Part shown: in pieces, positions 40,163 to 48,116 of the stretch | Position numbering within the stretch: the first letter of the stretch is position 1 | Layout: every line of letters starts with the position of its first letter | DNA from: Ornithinimicrobium flavum | Lineage (GTDB): Bacteria > Actinomycetota > Actinomycetes > Actinomycetales > Dermatophilaceae | NCBI RefSeq assembly: GCF_004526345.1 | Contig: NZ_CP038213.1 | Location: 3,648,914-3,712,913, forward strand | DNA length: 64,000 nucleotides | Direction of reading: 5' to 3' | Position numbers and translations under genes: made by a program | Notes under the pieces: generated by a model | Database searches by the model: none | What the model was told of the DNA's origin: nothing | Seen by the model: only the letters and a program-made list of their open reading frames with translations

Positions 40163-41629
40163 ATGCCCCCACCCCCACGTCGTCGGGACGTGCCCTGGGT
40201 CGTGCCCTCGTGGAGCGACCCGGTCGCACGGGCGGCCACCGGGCTGCTCGGCGGGCCGACGGGCCGGTATGCCGTGGTCGGCGGCCGTGGGCTCGCCGGC
40301 GTCGCCGCGGTCGTGGTGCTGCTCGGCACGCTGAACCTCGCGCTCGGCGTCTGGACCAAGGGCCACTGCCTGATGAAGGGCTGGACCGCACCCGACCACT
40401 TCTGGCGGGCGTGCTACTCCGACCTGCCGGTCGTGCACGTCAGCTCCACGCTCGCGGAGCGGGTGCTGCCCTGGGCGGCCGACGCCCCGAGCACCCAGCC
40501 GCCGCTGTCGGGGCTGGTCATGTGGGTGCTGGCCCTCGTGTCCCCCGAGGTCGGCCCGGGCGTGGCGGCGCAGCAGTGGATCCTCGGGCTGTGGGCGGTG
40601 GTGTGCGTCGGGCTCCTCGCGGCGGGCGTCCTCGCCGTCGTGGCGATGCAGCCCCGGCGGCCCTGGCAGGCGGCGCACCTGGCGCTGAGCCCCGCGCTGA
40701 CGCTGCTGGTCCTGGTCTCGACCGACCTGCTCGGCGTGACCCTGATGCTCCTGGCGCTGTGGGCGTGGCGGCGGGACCGGCCGTGGGGAAGCGGGCTGCT
40801 GCTGGGGCTGGCGCTCCTGGTCCGGCCCTTCCCGCTGCTCGTGCTCGTCGCGATCCTGGTGGTGGCATGGCGCGAGCGCCGGGTGCTGCCGGCGGTGCAG
40901 ACGGCCGTGGGGACGGCGCTCGGGGCGCTGGCGGTGCTCGTGCCCCTGGCCACCGTCGAGCCGCGCGCGCTGACGCCCCTGCAGCAGTGGTGGGGCCAGG
41001 GGGCGGGGTTCGGGGCGCTGCAGGTCGTCCCGCAGCTTCTGGGCACCCCGCTGCTGCCCGGTGTGCCGGTGTGGATCGCGGTGACGGGCTGGCTGCTCGC
41101 GATCGGCCTGGGGGTGTGGCTGGGCACCCGGCCGGGACGTGCGGTGGGGGTCGTGCCGCTGACCGCGGTGATGCTGCTCGTCGTGGCGCTCACCGCGACC
41201 TCGCTGTCCGTGCAGTCCGGGCTGTGGGTGCTGCCCCTGCTGGCCCTGTCCGCTCGGCCGTGGTGGGAGCACCTCGTCTGGGCTCTCGCCGAGGCCGTGC
41301 ACTTCCTGTCCACCTGGCTCCACCTGGCCTTCAGCAGCGACCCCGGCCGGGGGCTGCCGCCGGAGACCTACGCGCTCGTGATCGTGCTGCGCGCCGCCGC
41401 CTGGACCTGGATCCTCTGGCGGATCTGGGAGGAGGACCCGGCCCCCCGCAGGCGGCGGGCGGGGGCGCACCGGGGCGGCGCGATAGCGGATGGGGACCAT
41501 GGGGCACATGGGGCACAGACAGACAGGCCGGCGGGCGCCGGTGGGGCGCAGGCCACCGACCTTGAGCCTGTTGGTCATCCTCGAGCCGGTTCGAGTCGGC
41601 TCGAGGATGACGAACCGGCTCGGGGCTGA
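40163..41629 (+). CDS. Membrane glycosyltransferase-like protein (GT87/DUF2029 type)
   Basis: This 488-residue polytopic protein has about ten hydrophobic helices, with a short loop ACYSDLPVVHVSS after helix 1. The layout suits polyprenol-phosphate-mannose-dependent mannosyltransferases encoded next to PBP genes in actinobacteria; this is a layout argument, not a motif match. The start ATG 40163 lies 28 bases after the PBP stop. The last 20 residues are encoded by a palindromic repeat (41564-41621) and are probably not part of the ancestral protein. Confidence 0.75.
   Translation: MPPPPRRRDVPWVVPSWSDPVARAATGLLGGPTGRYAVVGGRGLAGVAAVVVLLGTLNLALGVWTKGHCLMKGWTAPDHFWRACYSDLPVVHVSSTLAERVLPWAADAPSTQPPLSGLVMWVLALVSPEVGPGVAAQQWILGLWAVVCVGLLAAGVLAVVAMQPRRPWQAAHLALSPALTLLVLVSTDLLGVTLMLLALWAWRRDRPWGSGLLLGLALLVRPFPLLVLVAILVVAWRERRVLPAVQTAVGTALGALAVLVPLATVEPRALTPLQQWWGQGAGFGALQVVPQLLGTPLLPGVPVWIAVTGWLLAIGLGVWLGTRPGRAVGVVPLTAVMLLVVALTATSLSVQSGLWVLPLLALSARPWWEHLVWALAEAVHFLSTWLHLAFSSDPGRGLPPETYALVIVLRAAAWTWILWRIWEEDPAPRRRRAGAHRGGAIADGDHGAHGAQTDRPAGAGGAQATDLEPVGHPRAGSSRLEDDEPARG
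41564..41621. repeat. Four-block palindromic repeat, copy 1
   Basis: A perfect 14-bp inverted repeat (GTCATCCTCGAGCC at 41574-41587, complement at 41598-41611) encloses a 10-base loop. Flanking 10-base blocks lie on both sides. The right flank GAACCGGCTC is complementary to GAGCCGGTTC across stem and loop, so an alternative fold exists. It overlaps the 3' end of the GT87-like gene. Copy 2 is at 42739-42796. Confidence 0.85.
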
Positions 41630-41653
41630 CCCGGCGCTGGCGTCTCCGACGCG

Positions 41654-42655
41654 TCAGCCCCCTGCCACCGCCAGGTCCGGTGCGCCGTTCGAGCGTGCCG
41701 CGATGAGGTCGAGGCGCGCGGTGGCGCTCGCGTCCTCGATCTCCCGGCGGACGGCGGCCGGGTGGCGGAGCTCCCCCCAGACCACCCGGCCCACGCCATA
41801 CCCCAGTCCGCGGATGCGTCGCTCGCGGGCGCGCTCGGCGATGACCACCTGCGACACGGCCCCGGGTGCAGCCCCAGGCTCGGCCTTGTACTTGAGCATG
41901 CCGTCGAACTCCAGCACCACACCCAGCTCCGGCAGGTAGAAGTCGACCCGCGCCACCACCTGCCGCCCCGCACGCACGACGAACTGCGGGACGGCGTGGA
42001 AGCCCAGGTCCCGGAGGATGAGCCGGAGCCATGACTCACCCGGTGACTCCGACCGGCCGTCCGCCAGGTCCACGACCGTGCGCGCCGCAGCCACCCCGGG
42101 CACCCGGCGATAGGAGTCGAGGGTCTCCCGCAGCGACCTGGGGGTGATGAGCTCCTTCCGCAGGGCCGCGTCGGCAGCCATCACCCCGGAGGTCACGGAC
42201 CCGAGCAGACCGGTGCCGATGACCGCCGCCTCGGGTGACACGGTGCTCATCCCGTCGCGGGAGGTGATGAGCCCGGGCCCCGGGCACGTGTGGACGGTGA
42301 CCTCCCCGTAGCGTCGGGCGCTCCCCACGGCCTCGGTGTGCGTCAGGTGGATCCGGTCCAGGGCGGTGTGCAGCACGGGCAGCCCCCACACGACGGCCGC
42401 AGTCACGTGACTTGCGGCCCACTGCTCAGGGCGAGTCCGCAGCACGGCCCGGGCCCGGAGCAAGTGGCGGGCCGTCGGCGTCGGGAGGGCCGCGAGCACG
42501 CTCGCCTGGACGTAGGCACCGCGCGCGACCCGCACGAGGACCTTCCTGCGCACGAGCCCGCGGAGGACCTCGCGGGAGAAGCCGAGCCGTTCGGCCTCCG
42601 CGGTCGTCAGGACGTGGTGGCGGGTGACGAGGAAGTCCTCCAGCTCCGGTCGCAT
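41654..42655 (-). CDS. AbiEi-like winged-helix plus DUF559 nuclease-fold protein
   Basis: The protein has 333 residues from ATG 42655. The N-terminal 50 residues (VLTTAEAERLGFSREVLRGLVRRKVLVRVARGAYV) match the wing-helix of AbiEi-type antitoxin domains. The C-terminal 110 residues (GESWLRLILRDLG, VARVDFYLPELGVVLEFDGMLKYK) match DUF559, a PD-(D/E)xK restriction-endonuclease-like fold. Such fusions are common orphan genes in actinobacteria with unknown function. No AbiEii-like toxin partner is adjacent. Palindromic repeats lie on both sides. Confidence 0.8.
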   Translation of the reverse strand: MRPELEDFLVTRHHVLTTAEAERLGFSREVLRGLVRRKVLVRVARGAYVQASVLAALPTPTARHLLRARAVLRTRPEQWAASHVTAAVVWGLPVLHTALDRIHLTHTEAVGSARRYGEVTVHTCPGPGLITSRDGMSTVSPEAAVIGTGLLGSVTSGVMAADAALRKELITPRSLRETLDSYRRVPGVAAARTVVDLADGRSESPGESWLRLILRDLGFHAVPQFVVRAGRQVVARVDFYLPELGVVLEFDGMLKYKAEPGAAPGAVSQVVIAERARERRIRGLGYGVGRVVWGELRHPAAVRREIEDASATARLDLIAARSNGAPDLAVAGG

Positions 42656-42707
42656 GGGTTCCACCGTGCACGAGCCCCACCCCTCGCAGGCCCGCGCTCG
42701 GCACATC

Positions 42708-42716
42708 TGTGGACAA
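42708..42716 (-). promoter_or_regulatory. Isolated perfect DnaA-box sequence
   Basis: TGTGGACAA on the plus strand (TTGTCCACA on minus) lies 53 bases upstream of the AbiEi/DUF559 start. It could be chance, or a DnaA-titration or regulatory site. Confidence 0.35.
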
Positions 42717-42738
42717 CCGCCGGCCGGGGAGGCCACTA

Positions 42739-42796
42739 TGAGCCGGTTCGTCATCCTTGAGCCGTCTCGAACCGGCTCGAGGATGACGAGACGGCG
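42739..42796. repeat. Four-block palindromic repeat, copy 2
   Basis: A 14-bp inverted repeat with one G-T pair (GTCATCCTTGAGCC at 42749-42762, partner at 42773-42786) matches copy 1. Left flank GAGCCGGTTC is complementary to GAACCGGCTC across loop and right arm. Right flank GAGACGGC is complementary to GCCGTCTC across left arm and loop. The element can fold in two mutually exclusive ways. Confidence 0.85.
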
Positions 42797-42888
42797 CAGA
42801 GTGACTGGTAGGTGCGGGAGGGGCCGCGCTGCTGGACCGCGAGGAGGCCACGGGTGTGCGGGGAGGTTCCGGGGAAGGAGACCGGAGG

Positions 42889-42956
42889 CATCCGGTATGC
42901 GGAGCCCTCCGGTATGCAGGGGCCTCCGGTTTGCGGGGGCCTCCGGTATGCGGCGG
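42889..42956. repeat. Four-copy 17-bp tandem repeat (CCTCCGGTATGCGGGGG type)
   Basis: Four head-to-tail 17-bp units run from 42889 to 42956, each centred on CCGGTATGC or CCGGTTTGC. They end 27 bases before the stop of the acyltransferase gene. The function is unknown. Confidence 0.88.
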
Positions 42957-42983
42957 GCCGCCAGGGCCGGCAGGCGACGCCTC

Positions 42984-45487
42984 TCAGCTGCCCAGCGCTC
43001 CACCCCGGTCCAGGCCACCGCGGGCCCGCTCGCGCAGGTCGGCGGCGCGCACCAGGGGCAGCAGCTCCTGCTCGACGACGCCCCGCAGGGAGCGGACGTA
43101 GGTGGCCGAGAGGTGGTTGCTGTCGCGCCAGACGACGACGCCTCCGACGATCGGGCTGCAGGTGCGCGCGGGGCAGACGGCGTCGGTGAGGTCGATGACC
43201 GGCAGGGAGCGCAGCTGGGCGGCGAGGGCGTCGTGGCCCGTGCCCGAGCTGGCCAGGCCCTCTGCGCGCGGGAAGGCGCAGGCCGGGACGTCGTCGGGGT
43301 GGTCGCTCAGGCAGGCGGGCACGTCGAAGGGGGCCCGGGGCACGTCGCGCACGAGCACCGGGAGGGCGCCCAGCTCGTCGTCGATCCACTCCACGCGCGC
43401 CCGCAGGCCGGCGGCCATGGCCTCGGCACCGGTCGTCGAGTAGGACGCGCTGGAGAGCAGGACGACGTCCGGGTCCTCCTGCTCCAGGGCGGGGCCCAGA
43501 CCGGCCTGCCACTCGGTGCACTGGCGGTAGTCCCCCGCCTGCCCGCTGCGGCGCACGACGAGGTCCACGCTCGGCGGCACGACGACTTGGTCATGGCCAC
43601 GACCCGCCAGCCCCGGTCACGCCCGATCTCGTCGAGGGCGGTGAGCCACATCCCGGCGTGGCTGTCCCCGATCAGCGCGATCGTCGTCCCGCCCTCCGGG
43701 TCCCCCGCGACGCAGGTGCCGACCTCGGTGCCAGTGAGCCCGACGAAGCACCCCTCGGGCAGCATGACCGGGCGGTCGTCCGGGACCTGCTCCAGCGGCA
43801 CGGCGAGGCGGCCCCCGTCGCCGGGACCTCGGCGGACGGGAGCGGCTCACCCAGGGCGGCCGAGCCCCCGGCCCCCGCCAGCGCCAGCTCTCCGGGGTCG
43901 GCGGGCGCCGCCGTCGTGGTCGCCGCATCGTCGCCCGGGGCGGTGGTCACCTCCCGTCGTCCGCCCGGGCCCCCCGCCCCCCGGGCCCTCGGTGGCCGCG
44001 CCGTCCGTGGCGCCGTCCGTGACCGTGCCGCCGCCGCCCCCGTCACGCCCGTCGACCCCATCGACCCCACCCTCGTCGAGCCCCTCGTTCTCGTCCTGCC
44101 CCGCGGCGAGGGTCCCCGCCCCCAGGGGCTCGCGCAGCTCGTCCACCACCTCCGGCGTCCGCCACTGCGCGGTCTCCCGCGTGACCGACGAGGGCGCCGC
44201 GGTGAGCAGGACCACGCCCACGAGCGTGCCGACCAGCGTGAGGTTGAGGCCCAGCCGCAGCGTGCGCCAGGTGACGACCTGGGCGGGGGAGCTGCCGGCG
44301 AGGACACGCCCGTGCCGGCGCACCGGGTCCTCGACATAGCGGAAGGACAGCCACCCGGCACCACCGAGACGATCACGGCCAGCAGCCCCCACTGCACCGG
44401 GAGCGTGTCCGGCCCGCCCCGCCCCACGCCCGCGAGGTGGGCGGCCACCGCGATGAACGGCCAGTGCCACAGGTAGAGGCTGTAGGACAGGCGGCCGACC
44501 CACTGCAGGACCCGGGTCCGCAGCACGAGCAGCGGTCCCCAGCTGCCGGCGGACGCACGGCCACCAGACCAGCGCGGTCCCCACGGTGGGCAGCAGGGCC
44601 CAGACCCCGGGAGAAGAGCGTCCGGGGCGTGATGACGACGAGGCGGCGAGCACATACCGAGGCCCACCCACCGACCAGCGCCGCGACCGCCCGTGGCAGC
44701 CGCGGCCAGGCCCACGCCCGAGCGCGACCAGGACCCGAGCATGAGCTCGTGGATCCGGGTCGGCGTGACGAAGTAGGCGGACGGGTCCTGCCGGGTCCAC
44801 GCCCAGGACACCACGAGCGACAGCAGGAACAGGGTGAGGGTGAGCGACCAGACCAGCCGGGTGAGACCCGGGCGCGCCCGGCGGCGACGACCAGACGAGG
44901 AGCAGCAGGATCGGCCACACCACGTAGAACTGCTCCTCGACCGCCAACGACCAGTAGTGCTGCACCGGGCTGGGCGCGCGCTCGATGTCGAGGTAGTCGA
45001 CCGAGCGCCAGGCCATCCGCCAGTTGACGAGGTAGGTCGCGGACGCGACGAGGTCGGCGCCGGTCTCGGCCCACCGCGAGCGCGGCAGGAAGGCGACGGT
45101 GAGCAGGGCCGTGCCCACGAGGGCGGCGAGCGCCGCCGGCAGCAGGCGTCTGGCGCGGCGGGCGTAGAAGCGGCCCAGGTCGATCCGGCCCCGGGCGCGC
45201 GCCTCCTCGAGCAGCAGGGAGGTCATGAGGAAGCCGCTGACGACGAAGAAGACGTCCACCCCGGTGAAACCGCCGGGCAGGAAGCGCACCCCCGCGTGCC
45301 AGAGCAGCACGCCTAGGACCGCGAGGGCGCGCATCCCCTCGATGTCGGCGCGGAAGTCCCGCGGCACCGGGGGCACGCGCAGCGCGTGCCGGGCCGCCTG
45401 CAGGGCCCGGTGCCGGCTGCGGGTGAGCAGCGGCTCGCTCTCGGAGGGGGTCGGCTGCGCCGCCTCCGGGGTATGCGGTCCGCTCAC
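42984..45487 (-). CDS. OafA-like membrane acyltransferase with SGNH domain (many frameshifts)
   Basis: From GTG 45487 the N-terminal 190 residues are intact ([47 protein letters not shown]). The remaining domain pieces follow in changing frames: VLQWVGRLSYSLYLWHWPFI, LSFRYVEDPVRR, TIALIGDSHAGMW (SGNH nucleophile) and WRDSNHLSATYVRSL (Asp/His block), ending at 42984. Following the frames implies about a dozen missing bases. Either the region is poorly sequenced or the gene is decaying. It is a paralogue of 10479-12617. It overlaps the Wzz-like gene by GTGA. Confidence 0.75.
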
Positions 45488-46073
45488 CGGGCCCCCTCCG
45501 CCACCGCGGCGGGTGGTCCCGGAGCCAGGTGCGGTGGTTCAGCTCGACCCAGATCGCCAGCGCGAGGGCCGCGAGGGCCACCCAGGCCCACAGCAGGGAC
45601 CGGGGTCGCACAGGGTCGGTCGGGACGACGGCGGACGCGGTGATCTCGTAGCCGTCGTCGGCCCGCTCCTGGACGACGAGCGCGAGCGCGGTGTCGGCCG
45701 CGAGCGCGGCCAGGCGCGGGTCGCCCGCGGTGGCCCGCAGCACCACCTCGAGGGGGTCGTCGTCCTCGACCACGTCGAGGCGCAGGTCGCCCCGCAGGTC
45801 CGGGGACAGCTCGACGGCCTCCTCCACCTCGCCGACCAGCCCGGGCGCGCTGAGCAGCACCGCCGCCTGGGAGGAGGCGCGGGCGTCGGGGGTGCCGAGG
45901 GCCGCCTCGGCGGCGTAGCGGTCCGCCCGCAGCAGGCCCAGGCCCCCCACGACGAGGGCCGCGAGCAGGACCAGGGTGATCCAGGGCTGCGCGGCCAGGG
46001 CGTGGGTCCAGTGCTGGTGGCGGGCGGCGTGCCGGGCCCGGCGGCGGGCCTGGGCGGAGGCGCTGCTACCCAT
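45484..46073 (-). CDS. Wzz-like chain-length-determinant protein (one frameshift)
   Basis: This protein of about 196 residues has a helix near each end (WITLVLLAALVVGGLGLL and SLLWAWVALAALALAIWVEL), with an extracytoplasmic alpha/beta segment of about 100 residues between. This is the Wzz/polysaccharide co-polymerase layout. The frame stays open past the next start. Adding one G to the run at 45490-45495 gives a stop at 45484 overlapping the acyltransferase GTG. The family call rests on topology. Confidence 0.68.
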
Positions 46074-47562
46074 CCCCCGACTCCGGTTGCTCGGCCCACC
46101 AGCGCAGCAGCTCCTCCCGCGCCCCCTCCGGGCCGAGCGGCCCCTGGTCGAGCCGCACCGCCAGCAGGTGCTTGTACGCCCTCCCCAGCACCGGGCCGGG
46201 CGCGATCCCGAGGATCTGCCCGATCTCGTTGCCGTCCAGCTCGGGCCGCAGAGCCCTGAGCTCCTCCTCCGAGCGCAGCCGGGCGATCCGCTCCTCGAGG
46301 TGGTCGTAGCTGGCGGACAGCCGCGCCGCCTTGCGCCGGTTGCGGGTGGTGGAGTCGGCCCGGGTGAGCCGGTGCAGCCGGCCGAGCAGCGGTCCGGCGT
46401 CGGTGACGTAGCGGCGCACGGCCGAGTCGGTCCACTCCCCCGTGCCGTAGCCGTGGAAGCGCAGGTGCAGCTCGACCAGGCGGGACACGGCCTTGACCGT
46501 GTCCTTGTCGAAGCGCAGCTCCCGCAGCCGGCGCCGGGTGAGCTTGGCCCCGACGACCTCGTGGTGGTGGAAGCTCACCCCCCCGCCGGGCTCGAAGCGG
46601 CGCGTGGCGGGCTTGCCGATGTCGTGCAGCAGGGCGGCCAGGCGCAGCACCAGGTCGGGGCCGGGGACGGCGTCCTCGTCGGCGGCACCGTCCTCGGCCG
46701 CCGGCGGGTCCTCGAGCGCGATCGCCTGCTCCAGCACGGTGAGGCTGTGCTGGTAGACGTCCTTGTGCCGGTGGTGCTCGTCGATCTCCAGGCGCAGGGC
46801 GGGCAGCTCGGGCAGCACCTGGTCGGCCAGCCCGGTGTCGACCATGACCTCCAGCCCGGCCCGCGGATCGGGGGACAGCAGCAGTTTGACCAGCTCGTCC
46901 CGCACCCGCTCGGCGGACACGATCGCCAGGCGGGACGACATACCCGTCATCGCCTCGAGCACCTCCGGCGCCGGGGCCAGGCCCAGCTGGGCGGCGAAGC
47001 GCGCGGCCCGCATCATCCGCAGGGGGTCGTCGCTGAAGGAGATCTCGGGGGTGTGCGGCGTCCGCAGGGCGCGGGCGGCGAGGTCGGCCAGCCCGTCGTG
47101 GGGGTCGACGAAGGTGAGGTCGGGCAGCCGCAGCGCCATCGCGTTGACCGTGAAGTCCCGGCGTACCAGGTCGTCCTCGAGGTTGTCCCCGAGGGCGACC
47201 ACCGGCTTGCGGGAGTCGGCGTCGTAGGCGTCGGCGCGGTAGGTCGTGATCTCCAGGTGGTGCTCGCCCCGGCGGGCGCCGATGGTGCCGAAGGCGCGGC
47301 CGACGTCCCAGGTGGTGTCGGCCCAGCCGACCAGGACCTCCTCGATCTGGTCGGGCGTGGCCGAGGTGGTGAAGTCGAGGTCGGTGGAGGCCCGCCCCAG
47401 GAAGGCGTCGCGCACCGGCCCGCCGACGAGCGCGACCTCGTGCCCGGCGGCGGCGAAGCGCTCCCCGATCTCGGTGAGCAGCGCCAGGGACGGGGTGAGC
47501 TGACGCAGCGCGCGCAGCAGCAGCGCGCCGTCGGTGGACTGGGCGTCGGTGGGCGTGGACAT
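46066..47562 (-). CDS. cca: CCA tRNA nucleotidyltransferase
   Basis: The protein has 498 residues from ATG 47562, since the upstream extension is not conserved-looking. The nucleotidyltransferase head has ALVGGPVRDAFLGRASTDLDFTT with the metal-binding DxD, then RRDFTVNAMAL. The HD-type domain has LAALLHDIGKPATR. This matches the actinobacterial PcnA/CCA-adding type (Rv3907c). The enzyme adds CCA to tRNA 3' ends. It is divergent from the Nudix gene, as in Mycobacterium. Confidence 0.95.
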   Translation of the reverse strand: MSTPTDAQSTDGALLLRALRQLTPSLALLTEIGERFAAAGHEVALVGGPVRDAFLGRASTDLDFTTSATPDQIEEVLVGWADTTWDVGRAFGTIGARRGEHHLEITTYRADAYDADSRKPVVALGDNLEDDLVRRDFTVNAMALRLPDLTFVDPHDGLADLAARALRTPHTPEISFSDDPLRMMRAARFAAQLGLAPAPEVLEAMTGMSSRLAIVSAERVRDELVKLLLSPDPRAGLEVMVDTGLADQVLPELPALRLEIDEHHRHKDVYQHSLTVLEQAIALEDPPAAEDGAADEDAVPGPDLVLRLAALLHDIGKPATRRFEPGGGVSFHHHEVVGAKLTRRRLRELRFDKDTVKAVSRLVELHLRFHGYGTGEWTDSAVRRYVTDAGPLLGRLHRLTRADSTTRNRRKAARLSASYDHLEERIARLRSEEELRALRPELDGNEIGQILGIAPGPVLGRAYKHLLAVRLDQGPLGPEGAREELLRWWAEQPESGDG

Positions 47563-47623
47563 CAGGTCCAGGGTAGTCGCGTTATCCCTGTTCACCATCT
47601 GGCTCACTGGTTATGGTGGGCAG

Positions 47624-48109
47624 ATGACCACGACATCTCCGCGCCAGCAGCCGCCGGCGCGCCGACTGCCGTCGGTCAGCGAGACCTCGGCCGGCGGGGT
47701 GGTCATCGACGTGCACGAGGGGCGGGCGCGGATCGCGATCATCGCGCGGCGCAACCGGTCGGGCCGCGTGGAGTGGTGCCTGCCCAAGGGGCACGTGGAG
47801 CCGGGCGAGACCCTGGTGCAGACCGCGGAGCGCGAGGTGGCGGAGGAGACGGGCATCGAGGGGCGGGTGCTCATCACCCTGGGGACGATCGAGTACTGGT
47901 TCACCACCCCCTCCCACCGGATCCACAAGATGGTCCACCACTACCTGCTCGAGGCCACCGGGGGCGAGCTCACCATCGAGAACGACCCCGACCAGGAGGC
48001 GATCGACGCGATCTGGGTGCCCCTGGACGAGGTGCACCGCAAGCTCACCTTCCCCAACGAGCGTCGCATCGCCCGCGAGGCGTGGCAGCGGCTCACCCGG
48101 AGCGCCTGA
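47624..48109 (+). CDS. Nudix hydrolase
   Basis: This 161-residue protein carries the Nudix box GHVEPGETLVQTAEREVAEETGI. It corresponds by position to mutT4 (Rv3908) of Mycobacterium. It hydrolyses a nucleoside diphosphate derivative; the substrate is unknown. Its stop lies seven bases before the DUF6049 gene. Confidence 0.92.
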   Translation: MTTTSPRQQPPARRLPSVSETSAGGVVIDVHEGRARIAIIARRNRSGRVEWCLPKGHVEPGETLVQTAEREVAEETGIEGRVLITLGTIEYWFTTPSHRIHKMVHHYLLEATGGELTIENDPDQEAIDAIWVPLDEVHRKLTFPNERRIAREAWQRLTRSA

Positions 48110-48116
48110 CCGCGCC

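Larger units (their letters stand above)
42656..42983. other. Repeat-rich intergenic region, no gene
   Basis: These 328 bases lie upstream of the AbiEi/DUF559 gene and downstream of the acyltransferase stop. They contain a TGTGGACAA DnaA-box-like sequence (42708-42716), the second palindromic repeat and a four-copy 17-bp repeat. No reading frame here looks coding. Confidence 0.75.

Noticed and set aside
42889..42956. CRISPR array
   Set aside because: The 17-bp units are directly adjacent without spacers and no cas genes are near.
42984..45487. True pseudogene status of the second acyltransferase
   Set aside because: Not adopted because every break is a -1 shift like those in essential genes, so sequencing error explains it equally well; it stays possible because breaks are unusually dense here.
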